The translations under genes and the position numbers were made by a program. The notes beneath the pieces were generated by a model that ran no database searches, was not told the DNA's origin, and saw only the letters and a program-made list of their open reading frames with translations. From CAG-826 sp964504595 (lineage in GTDB: Bacteria; Bacillota_I; Bacilli_A; RFN20; CAG-826), in NCBI GenBank assembly GCA_964504595.1, contig CAZDEE010000004.1, forward strand, positions 1 to 64,000: a DNA stretch of 64,000 nt, read 5' to 3'. This document shows, piece after piece, positions 1 through 9,507 of the stretch (position 1 is its first letter; the number at the start of each line of letters is the position of its first letter).

Positions 1-54
1 ACCCGCGGTCTTCTCCGTGACAGGGAGACATGTTAACCGCTACACCACAGATCC
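1..54 (-). tRNA. tRNA-Asp (GTC), 3' part cut by the window edge
   Basis: Read on the minus strand, the 5' end starts at 54 with the acceptor strand GGATCTG. It is followed by a D-arm containing GTGTAGCGGTTAACA and an anticodon arm of a 5-bp stem (TCTCC/GGAGA) around the loop CTGTCAC, giving anticodon GTC. The start of the T arm (GCGGGT) is the last part visible. The body matches the usual Bacilli tRNA-Asp pattern closely. The 3' half of the T arm, the 3' acceptor strand and CCA lie outside the window. It may belong to a tRNA cluster continuing to the left. Confidence 0.95.
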
Positions 55-246
55 ATCAGTGCGCCTTTAAATAATATCACATCTGATAAAAAATTCAAGA
101 GTTAATTTAAAAAACATAACATTATTTAATTTGCATCATAAAACTTACATAATTTTTAATAATATTATTCGTTTTAATACTTAATTCTTCAATTCTAAGA
201 TGATAGACAAAATTCAATAATTTATTTAAATAGTAAAGCTATATTG

Positions 247-286
247 TTTTCTCTAGATAATAACTTACGGCACTATCTAGAGAAAA
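247..286. repeat. Perfect 13-bp inverted repeat between trxA and tRNA-Asp
   Basis: TTTTCTCTAGATA at 247-259 is exactly complementary to TATCTAGAGAAAA at 274-286, with a 14-base loop. It lies downstream of the minus-strand trxA gene. No clear T-run follows the stem on either strand, so it is not a textbook intrinsic terminator. It could still end trxA transcription or act as a processing site. The rest of 55-319 is AT-rich with nothing recognisable. Confidence 0.6.
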
Positions 287-319
287 ATAAATAATTTTTT
301 AATAGCTTTTGATTTTTAA

Positions 320-637
320 TTAATTTGAAAAATGATTTTTAAATAAGCTTAATAATTGATTAGGAGGAAGTAATCCGATTTGTTCATGAGTTAATGAACC
401 ATCTTTGAAGAATAATAGAGTAGGAATAGACATAACTGAATATCTACTTGCTAAAATTGAAACTTCATCAATGTCAACTTTAATAATTAGAATATCATTT
501 AATTCGCTATCAATATCTTCTAATATTGGGGTTAATGCACGGCATGGTGCACACCATGAAGCATAAAAATCAACGATAACGGTTTTGTCTTTAATAATTT
601 CATCAAATTCTTTTTCTGTATTAATGTGTTTAATCAT
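320..637 (-). CDS. trxA: Thioredoxin with WCAPC active site
   Basis: This is a 105-residue single-domain thioredoxin, the normal length for the family, predicted cytosolic with no signal peptide. The redox motif WCAPC sits near residue 28 in the context DFYASWCAPC, and the cis-proline loop SIPTLL follows near residue 70. Thioredoxins reduce protein disulfides using NADPH through thioredoxin reductase, which is not in this window. The active site has Ala where most thioredoxins have Gly (WCGPC), a change that may shift redox potential. An AAAGGA ribosome site precedes the ATG by about 11 bases. It is the last protein gene of a minus-strand run behind the TraX-like gene. Confidence 0.93.
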   Translation of the reverse strand: MIKHINTEKEFDEIIKDKTVIVDFYASWCAPCRALTPILEDIDSELNDILIIKVDIDEVSILASRYSVMSIPTLLFFKDGSLTHEQIGLLPPNQLLSLFKNHFSN

Positions 638-653
638 TTTTATAATTTCCTTT

Positions 654-1475
654 CTATAAAATTAAGTAGACAATATATATTATGGCTACATGTAAAGGAT
701 AATATAAATAGCATCCATATTTCCACCATAATGCACTATAACCTTTATTACCATTATAAAATAAAATGATGAATCCGGCAAAAATTGCATATACTTGAAT
801 ATTTGCGGCACCAACTAAAATATTTAATCCACTTACAAAATAATTAAGAGCCCAATAAAATAAATTAAAAACAATTAAGAATAAGAAAGAAAAATAATTT
901 TGTATTTTTCTTGTTGAGATCATTTCTTCGAAAGTGGTCTCATCAGTTTTATAAATTTTTGCTAGGTAAGAGTGATACTTTTTCCCTAATATAGAAAATA
1001 GATAAAAACCTAATATTAAAGATATACTATAAAAATGATAAGATATACTTAAAGCGGTAGGAATTTTATCAAAGAATACTAATAATAGAATTATTACACT
1101 CAGCGGAATTAAAGAATATAACTTTTTATATTTAGGTAAATTAAGCGTAGCAATAAGTGATGCGCCTAAAAATAAATCAATAAAAATATTTTCAGAATGT
1201 GACATATTTAATATAAACAGAACTGTACTTATTGAAGCACCACATATAAATAGCCGTAATAGATATTTAAAAATATTTTTGGTATGAAAAACACTTTCTA
1301 CAAGCAAAAACGCAAAAAGAGGTAAAGACAATCTTCCAATTATTCTTGAAACTAAATTAATAGTTTCTAAGCCTCTAATATTTGAAAAAATAAAAAAGCC
1401 TAAATGATCGATTGTCATAAAGATAATGGCGAGCAATTTAAGATGAAAGGAAGTTAATGATATTTTTTTAGTCAT
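654..1475 (-). CDS. TraX-like multi-pass membrane protein
   Basis: This integral membrane protein of about 273 residues has roughly eight hydrophobic segments. The N-terminal pattern (LKLLAIIFMTIDHLGF, then SRIIGRLSLPLFAFLLVE) and the C-terminal WWKYGCYLYYPLH match the TraX family, Pfam PF05857. That family is named after an F-pilin acetylation protein but is common in Firmicutes chromosomes with no conjugation genes, where its role is unknown. An ATG at 1484 lies directly against the AAAGGA site. The ATG at 1475 has proper spacing of 8 and is chosen here. It overlaps the end of the upstream methyltransferase gene by 8 bases, suggesting translational coupling. Confidence 0.8.
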   Translation of the reverse strand: MTKKISLTSFHLKLLAIIFMTIDHLGFFIFSNIRGLETINLVSRIIGRLSLPLFAFLLVESVFHTKNIFKYLLRLFICGASISTVLFILNMSHSENIFIDLFLGASLIATLNLPKYKKLYSLIPLSVIILLLVFFDKIPTALSISYHFYSISLILGFYLFSILGKKYHSYLAKIYKTDETTFEEMISTRKIQNYFSFLFLIVFNLFYWALNYFVSGLNILVGAANIQVYAIFAGFIILFYNGNKGYSALWWKYGCYLYYPLHVAIIYIVYLIL

Positions 1476-2610
1476 TTTTTTCATCCTTTAGTAGTCGATA
1501 TAAAGTAGGATTTATATGATAACTTTTTATCAAATCTTCAACTTCTGTCCATCTCTTCTTTGTTTTATTTGTTAATATTGCTCGTAATAATAAATTCTTT
1601 GGTGTATGTTCTAAATCGATAAACTCCAATATTTGTGTTTTATAACCACAAGATTCAAGAAGTAACGCTCTTAAGCCATCAGTAAGTAAAGCTGCGGTTC
1701 TTTCTTGTATGATACCATATTTAAATATACTATCTAGAGGAGTGTTGTTCATTTGAAAGTGAAGCTCATGTTGACAACAAGGGACACTTAATATGACTTT
1801 TGTTTTTAAGCGTATTCCATGATATAAAGCATAGTCGGTCGCGGTATCACATGCATGTAGTGTTACTAATAAATCGATTGGTTTAGAGTCATTATAATCG
1901 GCGATATCGCCTTTTTGAAACACGAGATCCTCGTATCCTAAAGTATCCTTAAGTTTGTTGCAATTATTTATTACTTCATCTTTTAAATCTAAACCAAATA
2001 TATGAACTTTTCTTTTAAGAATATAGACAAAATAATAATATATCGCAAATGTTAAGTATGATTTACCACATCCAAAGTCAACAATTTCAATTGGTCTATC
2101 GGTTGGTAATTCATCTTCTATATCACGGATAAATTCTAAAAAGCGATTGATCTGTCTAAATTTATGTTGCATATTTGCTTTGACTTGATAATCATTTGTC
2201 ATAACTCCTTGAGCAACAAGGAAATCTAGTTTCATCGAAGGCTTTAATATATATTGTTTATCACGATCGTGTGATAAAGTACAATTTTTTGTAAGTGAAA
2301 TATCTTTATCAATTATTTTAAATTTACTACCTCTTTTAATTATGTGATATTCCTTATTGGTTAATCGAATTAAAAATTGGCGATAGTCTTTAACGATTTC
2401 TTCTAAACGTGAACATAAATTATTTGTAGTTATGTTTTCATGTTTAACTTTTTTATCGAACATAAAAGACAATTGATAAACATCATCTTTAATAATTTTT
2501 ATAATAATTTTTGTAGCAGAACTGCCTTTTTTATTCTCTTTTTCTGAAAAAATTGCTTCCACAAAATCAAAAGAGAAAAAATAAGAAAACCATTTAATTT
2601 CAAAATCCAT
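1468..2610 (-). CDS. Class I SAM-dependent methyltransferase (Methyltransf_32-like)
   Basis: This 380-residue protein has a SAM-binding core in its second half. The glycine motif VDFGCGKSYLTFAIYYYF lies near residue 180, followed by an acidic strand end (HIFGLDLKDEVI), a motif IV-like LLVTLHACDTATD and VPCCQHEL. This arrangement is typical of PF13679-type methyltransferases of Firmicutes, whose substrate is usually unassigned (rRNA, tRNA or protein). The first 150 residues form an uncharacterised N-terminal domain. An AGAAGG site lies 8 bases before the ATG. The gene sits 12 bases after the CPBP protease gene and overlaps the TraX-like gene. The specific substrate cannot be told from the sequence. 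Confidence 0.78.
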   Translation of the reverse strand: MDFEIKWFSYFFSFDFVEAIFSEKENKKGSSATKIIIKIIKDDVYQLSFMFDKKVKHENITTNNLCSRLEEIVKDYRQFLIRLTNKEYHIIKRGSKFKIIDKDISLTKNCTLSHDRDKQYILKPSMKLDFLVAQGVMTNDYQVKANMQHKFRQINRFLEFIRDIEDELPTDRPIEIVDFGCGKSYLTFAIYYYFVYILKRKVHIFGLDLKDEVINNCNKLKDTLGYEDLVFQKGDIADYNDSKPIDLLVTLHACDTATDYALYHGIRLKTKVILSVPCCQHELHFQMNNTPLDSIFKYGIIQERTAALLTDGLRALLLESCGYKTQILEFIDLEHTPKNLLLRAILTNKTKKRWTEVEDLIKSYHINPTLYRLLKDEKND

Positions 2611-2622
2611 CTTTTTAACCTT

Positions 2623-3369
2623 CTAATAATTAATAAATGTTACAAGGAATGCAAAGATATTGTTTATAGAATGTGCAACTATGGAAGTAGAAATACATTC
2701 GTGTTTTTCATACGCTCTTGCTAAGATAGCACCAGAAAGTACATAGGAAGGTAAATTCCATAATTCATTTATTAAATCTGCTCCTTTAGCAGAACTATCA
2801 AAATGAATTAAGCCAAATACAAGTGCGGATACTATATATGCAATCCAACGATTCTTTTTATTAATAGAGCCAAATAGACCATAACGATAAGTTAATTCTT
2901 CAAAAATTGGAGCAAGAATACCTGACATTATAAATAGAGGAAGAGGATAATGTTGAATCATTAATCTGATTATTCTTTCATTTTCACTGACACCACCGAT
3001 TTCTCCTCTTAATAAATTAATAATGATTCCTAAGACAGAAGTGGCGCTTAATAATAAAAATCCATAAGCTACGCCATCGATTAATGCGGATTTGTTTTTG
3101 AATTGCTTTATTAAATCTTTTAGTACTTTGTTATAAGTTAAAAAGACTAAGATTAAACCTGTAATAACATAGGTACATATATTAAGAGCAATACTTCCAC
3201 CTATTTTAGCAATATCTGAAGGATTTGCGCCAATAATCGAATTAATAATAGGCTGAATAAAGGTTGCAATTAAAGACATTCCGAAGCTTCCAATAAATAA
3301 GAATATTAAATGTTTCCATAAAGATTCGTAATCAGTACCATTGTTTAAATTTTCATTTTCATTATTCAT
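2623..3369 (-). CDS. CPBP family intramembrane glutamic protease
   Basis: This is a polytopic membrane protein of 248 residues. It carries the three signature motifs of the CPBP/CAAX protease (Abi) family: EELTYR after a hydrophobic helix, FGLIHF, and AHSINN near the C-terminus. The two glutamates plus the histidines and asparagine form the presumed catalytic site. In Firmicutes these proteins serve in prenyl-protein processing, bacteriocin self-immunity or unknown roles, and no bacteriocin gene is visible nearby. An in-frame ATG at 3384 exists, but the GGAGGT ribosome site lies inside that extension, 7 bases before the ATG at 3369. The later start is therefore used. It is the first gene of the minus-strand run. 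Confidence 0.88.
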   Translation of the reverse strand: MNNENENLNNGTDYESLWKHLIFLFIGSFGMSLIATFIQPIINSIIGANPSDIAKIGGSIALNICTYVITGLILVFLTYNKVLKDLIKQFKNKSALIDGVAYGFLLLSATSVLGIIINLLRGEIGGVSENERIIRLMIQHYPLPLFIMSGILAPIFEELTYRYGLFGSINKKNRWIAYIVSALVFGLIHFDSSAKGADLINELWNLPSYVLSGAILARAYEKHECISTSIVAHSINNIFAFLVTFINY

Positions 3370-3583
3370 AAACAAGACCTCCATTTCATTTAATAATTAT
3401 ACTATGCATTCGTTTCTTTTAGTAGTGAAAAAATTATTTAAAATCGCTTTATTAAGTTTGTTGGTTGAGTTATACGCATATTTAAGCATAGACTGTATGG
3501 CTTTACATATAATAATAAAAATATTTATTATTAACCTTGAAATTTAAATAATTTTATTTGCTTTTAAAATTGATATTGAGGTG

Positions 3584-3589
3584 TATAAT
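3584..3589 (+). promoter_or_regulatory. Putative -10 box for the giant repeat protein operon
   Basis: A perfect TATAAT lies 58 bases before the start of the giant gene. No good -35 hexamer is seen at 16-18 bases. A strong ribosome site (AAGGGGG) sits just before the ATG at 3647. The rest of 3370-3646 is AT-rich and holds no convincing gene. Confidence 0.4.
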
Positions 3590-3646
3590 ATAGTAGAAGC
3601 CGATATTAATTTTTTTAAATATTAATATTTAAAAGGGGGATTTAAT

Positions 3647-6600
3647 ATGTTTACTGCCTTTCTATTCGCGCCGAGTAATTTAACTTTTATTCTTAACATG
3701 GTTTTATTAGGTGTTGTTTTGGTTGTTATCGCTTATGCATTGTTTTCAATGCTTAAGAAAGCATTGCCTCAGGCATTTCATTTTGTGTTTTTTGTTTTAT
3801 TTATTGTCGTAGGATTATTTTTTGTTAAAGCAAGTATTAATTTTATTGCAAATTATGATTTATCTTCCTACCAATGGTCGGTATCGATTAATGGCGAAAC
3901 GATCATGATTACGACTCCTTTAAATACAATTAGTGAAGCATTAAAGGTTGCCGTAGGTAATGATGAAACTAGTATTATATACATTGCTTTGAACAATAAA
4001 GATTTGAATGAATTAATACAATCTTTATCCATACTTATCGTTGGATATTTTGCATTTTTTATTTACATGCTAGATATTTTATTGTTAGCTAAACCAATTG
4101 GCTCATTAATTTATAACTTGGCATTTAAATGGATTTTCCCAAAAGAAATACGTAAGTATAAATATAAAAGAAGATGGAAATCTTTTTTGATAGGTTTAGC
4201 AAAGGGTTCACTAGCCGCGGTTATGTTCCTTACTCCATTTACTTCTTTAGTTAATTCTGTTAATAAAGGTATACAAAGAAATAAAACTGGAGTTGTTCTT
4301 AATCAAGAAAGTTATGATGATATAATAGCGTGGGTCGATGCCTATAATGATAGTGCATTTGCTAAATTAGCTTTCGGTGTTGATGAAGATGGTCGCTCTA
4401 TTGATATGGTTATTACTGATTTAGCGACAAGTTCAACATATAAAGATGGTGAATTATTATTTAGTGATCAATTGATGACAATTGCTGATGCTGCTGAAAC
4501 TCTTTTAGCGGCAGGATTATTATCCGGTGATGGTGAAAGCGGACTTCAAACATCAGCTTTACTTTCGAAAGAATTTATTTCTGCAGTTATTGAAGTTATA
4601 AAGAGTTCGGATTTCTTGATGAACTTATTCCCAATTGTTATCAATATTGCGGTTACATATGCTGAAGAAATGAATTTTTACACAGAAAATTTAGTATTTG
4701 ATGATGTAGATTGGAAAGACGAATTAGGTACGATTAATAATATTTATGGAGCATTATATGATGCCGGTATTATATCTAATTTAGCGGAAGGCAATCAATT
4801 TACAATTCCATATGATGATGATAAAGCAACCGCTATACGTGATGCATTTAAGTCATTAGATGAATCTAAGTTTTTATCAAGAGTAATTCCATCAGTTCTT
4901 TATTCTTTTGTTACAATGGAAGATGAAGAAGGAAATCCTTCTGATTTATCATTATATTTATCAACTGATTGGGATGATTATAAATCTATCAAGTGGGGAA
5001 GCGAATTAACAATTGTTTATGATACTCTTTATCAATTGAAAAAACTTGATATAGATTTCTTTGATAATAGTGGTGAGCAATCTCCGAAAATGGCAGTTCA
5101 AGAATTTAAATTTGTCAATGGTTTCTTCAGCAATCATTTTAAAAATCAAGCATCAGAAACTGAAGAGACTTCTAAGGAAACAGATGATATAATTCAAAAA
5201 TTAATGGATAACTTTGATGATGTTATAGTTATATTAACCGGTCTTGATAAAGATAAAAACATCATTGAAGGTAGAGAATATAAGACTTTATTTGATAGTA
5301 ATTTGTTAATGAACTCAATTGATAAACTACTACCAGAACTTGTTGATAATTTGTTTAGTGGTGAAAGTGAAACAACATCCCTAATTGATAGAGCGGAATT
5401 AGAATCTACACTTGGAAAATTACAAGATGAAAATATGGAACAAGAAAAAACAAATTATAAGAAAGAAACTTATAGTTTGCTTAATGTTTGTAAAGATTTA
5501 TTATTTAATGATAAATTCGATTTAATGAACAATACTGATGAAAATATATTAGATAATAAATATTTCCAAGAGGCATTATTGAAAATTGCACCTGAAATCG
5601 ATGATTCTACACTTTTAAGTACATGTTTACCAACAGTTTTTGAATCATTGTTAAAAGATTTAAATTTTGGTGAAGAAATTCCAATTACCGGTGAAAGTTT
5701 GAATTTCCATGTTACATTTGCAACCGAAATTCCAATATTGCTTGAAGGATATAACAGCATGATGAATCTTGCTTCATCATTAAATAGTGATAATCCAGGA
5801 GATATAATTAAAAATTTAAATACTGAAGATTTAGAAAAAGCCTTAAAAGCGGTTTATAAATCCGATATTATCAATCCAAAAGATACTAACAATAAAAACT
5901 TTTATGCAATCTTAGATTTAATCTTTGATAATCAAGATTTTAAAGATATTGGAATTTATCCAGATGGTAAGCCAAATTACGAAAGCTTGATAAAAAATGA
6001 TGAAGGTTGGGAAAGAGAAATTGGTTATATTGCTGATGTATTTGCTAACCTAAAGAGCGAATCAATTATTGGATTATTAACATCTAGTGATACAATCAAT
6101 CTTGGCTCAATTGAAAGTGATGATATTAGAAAATTATTCTCTTCTATCGATAATTCTAAATTATTAAGTGGAACTTTTGGTCAATTAATGGATAAATTAG
6201 TACTTGATTCTTTAGGTATTGGTGGAAATGAAAGTGGTATATCATTTACAAATGTTGATTCATGGGCAGTTGAAGCCGAAGCGTTTGCTAATGCGTTAGA
6301 TGCGTTTAAGAAAATTGGCGATGACATGAACCATATTGATTTGCTTAATAGTAATACTGAGGATTGTAAAGAATTGTTAAATAATTTTGCTTCGCTTCAA
6401 ATATTCACTAATAAAGATGGTGAATATGTATTTGGTGATTTCATTCATGAAATAATGCTTAGCAGTGGCGATTTAGCAAAGTATTTAGAAAATCCAACTG
6501 ATTGGACAAATGCAGATAAATATTCTGAATCAAAATCTGATTTTAAAACCGCATTTGCGGATTTAGATTCTTCAAAAGAAGAAATTGAAAGAATTATTAA

Positions 6601-9496
6601 TGTTATAGATGCATTACAAAATATTGGCGAAGATGGATTAGCTTCAATTATGAATGGAACTGCGACTTGTAATTTAAGAGATGTTACGACTCCATTAGGC
6701 GAAGCGACATCTTTAAGAATGATTGTGTTTAATATCGTTGATGATATGATCAATGATATTGATTCACCATTAAAATTAGGTAGTATTAAAGATTATTTAG
6801 ACACGAAGTTCTTTATAAATGAAGAAAATGTTGAATTAAGAAAAGAAGAACTTAATAGAATTGCAGATATTTATGATTCAATTATGGATCTTGGTGATTT
6901 TAGTAGTATTGAATGGCTTGATATAAATCCAGATGAAGCAACGAAGCCTCTATTAATAAACTTTGCTTCACTAAAGATACTTAAAGAAAATTCTTTTGGT
7001 AATCTTCTCCATGATTTATTAACTGATGGTGGCGCTTTAGCTGATTACTTAAAAGATCCAACAGGTTATTCGATTGAAAGTGAATATTCATTATCAAAAG
7101 ATGATTTCAAAAATGCAGCTTGGGTTGATGAAGTTAATAATGATTATCCAGAAATAACTAAGTTTGTTAATGTCATAAAAGCAATTCAAAATATCGGTGC
7201 GGGAAATGCTAAACCAGGCACTGAAGGACTTAACTTAATTATGCAAGGAAATATAGGTGAAGATGAATTAGGTTCTGTTACAGGAGCTTTATGCGATGCC
7301 TTTTCTTTAAGAATGGTAGTATTTAATGTCATTAATGATATGATTAATGGCAGTAGTTCATCATTTAACTTAGGAGAAATTGACTTAAGCTATTTAAATA
7401 CTGAATATTTAATTGATTGTGAACAAGAAGAAAGAAAAGCTGAAGTTGAAAGAGTTGTTAAAATTTTTGGCGATATAAAAGGCTTAGAAAGTGATTTAAG
7501 TGAAATTAATTGGATTGATATGAATACCAATGACACGAGAACTTTATTAACCGATTTTGCTTCTTTAAAAATGTTAAGTAAAGGTGAAGAATATTATTTT
7601 GATGATTTAGTTCATGATTTATTGATTAAGGGTGGCTCTTTAGCGGATTATTTAAGAGATTATGGCTCCACTACTACAAGTCCTAAATATTTGACATCAA
7701 AGAGTGATTTTAAAAACGCATTTACTTATGATAATTCAGGAAACGAAATTGATAAGATAATTAATGTTATTGATAGTGTACAAAACATTGGTAAGACAAT
7801 TGATTCTAGTTCTACTCAACCAGGTACATTAGGTCTTACTAGAATTACAAGTGGAAATGCAAAATCTAGTGAATTAAGTTTAGTAACTGAGGCATTATGT
7901 GATGCATCTTCATTAAAAATGGTTGTATACAATGTTATTAATGATACGATAAAAGGCGATAATTCTCCTTTAAAATTAGATGGTGTTAATTTAGAAAAAG
8001 CACACACTGAATATTTATTAAATTGTGATGTTAATTCTAGAAAAACTGAAGTTAATAAAGTCGTTTCTATTTATCAAATAATAGAGTCTAACGAAAGCGG
8101 AGAAGAAACAACTAGAAGTGAAGCATTTAATATTTATGAAATAGAAGTAGATGAGTTATTAAATACAATTCATGATTCACGCATTTTAAATACATTAAAG
8201 AATGAAAATTATGGCGTTGAATTTACTATATTTGAACAACTTATTGAATATATGCTATCTCAAAAGGGATTAAAGCAATATATAACCTATGGAATGCCAG
8301 AAAGTACAACTGTTAAAGACTTGGTATTAAGAGTTGCTAATAATCATTGTGAAGGTAGCAGCGGAGACGAATGGACAAATAGCGAAATTACTTTCTTAAA
8401 TAATATAGTTTTAGCTTCAGAACCATTAAAGAATTCATTTAGTGATACAGAATTGATTAATTTAAGCAGTCATAAATTTAGAAATTTAATGAACTCAATT
8501 AATGAATCTAAATTGACTCATAATGCTGTTTATTATTTCTTTAAAACTACATCTGATAGAATGGGAATAAATTCTTTCATTAGAGCCGCTAATAAGAATA
8601 ATGTTCATTATTTATTAGAAAATGTCGCAGCGGATGAAGTAATTGCTCAATGTAGTAAAGAAATTGATTATTATGCTGACATTATTGAAATGGCTAAAAC
8701 TGGAAGTGTGGATGAGCATGGTAATACAAATACTTTTGATTTTGAAAATAATAGTTTAGAAAGCTTTATTTCCGAAAATGAAAGTAAATCAACCTCACCA
8801 TTATTTAACTTGTTAATTAACTCTAAAATATATGAGGATGTTAAATCTGATATTATTTATGGTATCTTTAATACTGCAGGTTTAAGTGAGTATATTAGAG
8901 GTAGTAACGAAGATGATAAGATAGATACTATTAATACTCTTTTTGGAAAAGGATTATCCGCTGAGGTTGAAGGTGCGAGTATCGATTCAATATTAAAACA
9001 AAAAGGAGATATTGATTTCTCAAAAGTTTCCAAACTTACAGATTTAGATACAAAAGGTAGTACGGCAATTTGTAATATTATTAGAAATACGAAACCAGAA
9101 GTCAATGGTAATAGATCAAGAGCTTATTTCTCAAGTGAAGTAGTTGCTGGTATGTTATCAAAAGCAACCGTCGATGATAGTGCTACAATTAATTGGTATG
9201 AAGAAGATTATAAGTATTTGGTTGATGATGTTGCTGATCAAATAAATGATATCTTAAATGCATATTCTTCTTCAGAAAAATTAGATAAGAATAGTGATAC
9301 TTTTGTAGCGGATTGTACTAATTTTAAAGCTTCTATGAAGAAATTAGATGATGATATTACCACAAAAGATCCTTACATTTTAGGTGAATTTAAACTTGCA
9401 GTATTTAAAGACTATAATGTTGGTGGTGCGATTGAAGGTATGACTTTTGAACAAATTGGTGATGTTATCATCAGTGCGAAAAGTTTTGATTTATAA
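3647..9496 (+). CDS. Giant 1949-residue membrane-anchored repeat protein, function unknown
   Basis: I do not recognise a characterised family. Residues 1-205 hold four hydrophobic helices (about 12-36, 43-67, 123-148, 180-202). The loop at 160-178 is strongly basic (KYKYKRRWK), so the positive-inside rule gives an N-out, four-helix anchor with the remaining ~1740 residues outside the cell. The basic-RRWKSFLIGLAKG run before helix 4 loosely recalls CvpA-type proteins. The exterior part is acidic, rich in Asn/Asp/Ser/Lys and almost free of Cys. It has three clear tandem repeats of about 195 residues from near residue 894 to 1480, and more diverged units on both sides sharing a core such as LLxxFASLKIL followed by LLHDLL. 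There is no LPXTG or dockerin. It heads an operon with yigZ, mrp and pepP, 11 bases from yigZ. Adhesin, stalk or envelope scaffold are possible roles. Confidence 0.75.
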   Translation: MFTAFLFAPSNLTFILNMVLLGVVLVVIAYALFSMLKKALPQAFHFVFFVLFIVVGLFFVKASINFIANYDLSSYQWSVSINGETIMITTPLNTISEALKVAVGNDETSIIYIALNNKDLNELIQSLSILIVGYFAFFIYMLDILLLAKPIGSLIYNLAFKWIFPKEIRKYKYKRRWKSFLIGLAKGSLAAVMFLTPFTSLVNSVNKGIQRNKTGVVLNQESYDDIIAWVDAYNDSAFAKLAFGVDEDGRSIDMVITDLATSSTYKDGELLFSDQLMTIADAAETLLAAGLLSGDGESGLQTSALLSKEFISAVIEVIKSSDFLMNLFPIVINIAVTYAEEMNFYTENLVFDDVDWKDELGTINNIYGALYDAGIISNLAEGNQFTIPYDDDKATAIRDAFKSLDESKFLSRVIPSVLYSFVTMEDEEGNPSDLSLYLSTDWDDYKSIKWGSELTIVYDTLYQLKKLDIDFFDNSGEQSPKMAVQEFKFVNGFFSNHFKNQASETEETSKETDDIIQKLMDNFDDVIVILTGLDKDKNIIEGREYKTLFDSNLLMNSIDKLLPELVDNLFSGESETTSLIDRAELESTLGKLQDENMEQEKTNYKKETYSLLNVCKDLLFNDKFDLMNNTDENILDNKYFQEALLKIAPEIDDSTLLSTCLPTVFESLLKDLNFGEEIPITGESLNFHVTFATEIPILLEGYNSMMNLASSLNSDNPGDIIKNLNTEDLEKALKAVYKSDIINPKDTNNKNFYAILDLIFDNQDFKDIGIYPDGKPNYESLIKNDEGWEREIGYIADVFANLKSESIIGLLTSSDTINLGSIESDDIRKLFSSIDNSKLLSGTFGQLMDKLVLDSLGIGGNESGISFTNVDSWAVEAEAFANALDAFKKIGDDMNHIDLLNSNTEDCKELLNNFASLQIFTNKDGEYVFGDFIHEIMLSSGDLAKYLENPTDWTNADKYSESKSDFKTAFADLDSSKEEIERIINVIDALQNIGEDGLASIMNGTATCNLRDVTTPLGEATSLRMIVFNIVDDMINDIDSPLKLGSIKDYLDTKFFINEENVELRKEELNRIADIYDSIMDLGDFSSIEWLDINPDEATKPLLINFASLKILKENSFGNLLHDLLTDGGALADYLKDPTGYSIESEYSLSKDDFKNAAWVDEVNNDYPEITKFVNVIKAIQNIGAGNAKPGTEGLNLIMQGNIGEDELGSVTGALCDAFSLRMVVFNVINDMINGSSSSFNLGEIDLSYLNTEYLIDCEQEERKAEVERVVKIFGDIKGLESDLSEINWIDMNTNDTRTLLTDFASLKMLSKGEEYYFDDLVHDLLIKGGSLADYLRDYGSTTTSPKYLTSKSDFKNAFTYDNSGNEIDKIINVIDSVQNIGKTIDSSSTQPGTLGLTRITSGNAKSSELSLVTEALCDASSLKMVVYNVINDTIKGDNSPLKLDGVNLEKAHTEYLLNCDVNSRKTEVNKVVSIYQIIESNESGEETTRSEAFNIYEIEVDELLNTIHDSRILNTLKNENYGVEFTIFEQLIEYMLSQKGLKQYITYGMPESTTVKDLVLRVANNHCEGSSGDEWTNSEITFLNNIVLASEPLKNSFSDTELINLSSHKFRNLMNSINESKLTHNAVYYFFKTTSDRMGINSFIRAANKNNVHYLLENVAADEVIAQCSKEIDYYADIIEMAKTGSVDEHGNTNTFDFENNSLESFISENESKSTSPLFNLLINSKIYEDVKSDIIYGIFNTAGLSEYIRGSNEDDKIDTINTLFGKGLSAEVEGASIDSILKQKGDIDFSKVSKLTDLDTKGSTAICNIIRNTKPEVNGNRSRAYFSSEVVAGMLSKATVDDSATINWYEEDYKYLVDDVADQINDILNAYSSSEKLDKNSDTFVADCTNFKASMKKLDDDITTKDPYILGEFKLAVFKDYNVGGAIEGMTFEQIGDVIISAKSFDL
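6326..8095 (+). repeat. Three tandem ~195-residue repeats inside the giant protein
   Basis: The copies begin near 6326, 6902 and 7498. Each carries, in the same order, NFASLQIF / NFASLKIL / DFASLKML, then a FGDFIHEIM / FGNLLHDLL / FDDLVHDLL helix, then ADYL/AKYL, S(K)SDFK, INVIDALQNIG-like, LGEATSLRMIVFN / LCDAFSLRMVVFN / LCDASSLKMVVYN, and a closing charged helix. The DNA has diverged although the protein pattern is kept, so this is an old duplication and not a recent slippage tract. A fourth, weaker copy begins near 8130. Confidence 0.85.
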
Positions 9497-9507
9497 GGTA
9501 GTTTAAA

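Noticed and set aside
654..1475. TraX-like protein as a sign of a conjugative element
   Set aside because: No other transfer genes are nearby, and TraX-family proteins are common in Firmicutes chromosomes.
3341..3547. Open plus-strand frame of 68 codons before the giant gene
   Set aside because: It overlaps the 5' end of the CPBP gene, has no ribosome site at either start and has low-complexity AT-driven composition.
5470..9105. Several antisense open frames inside the giant gene
   Set aside because: They lie opposite a long, motif-consistent repeat protein and have no ribosome sites. They are mirror effects of its codon use.
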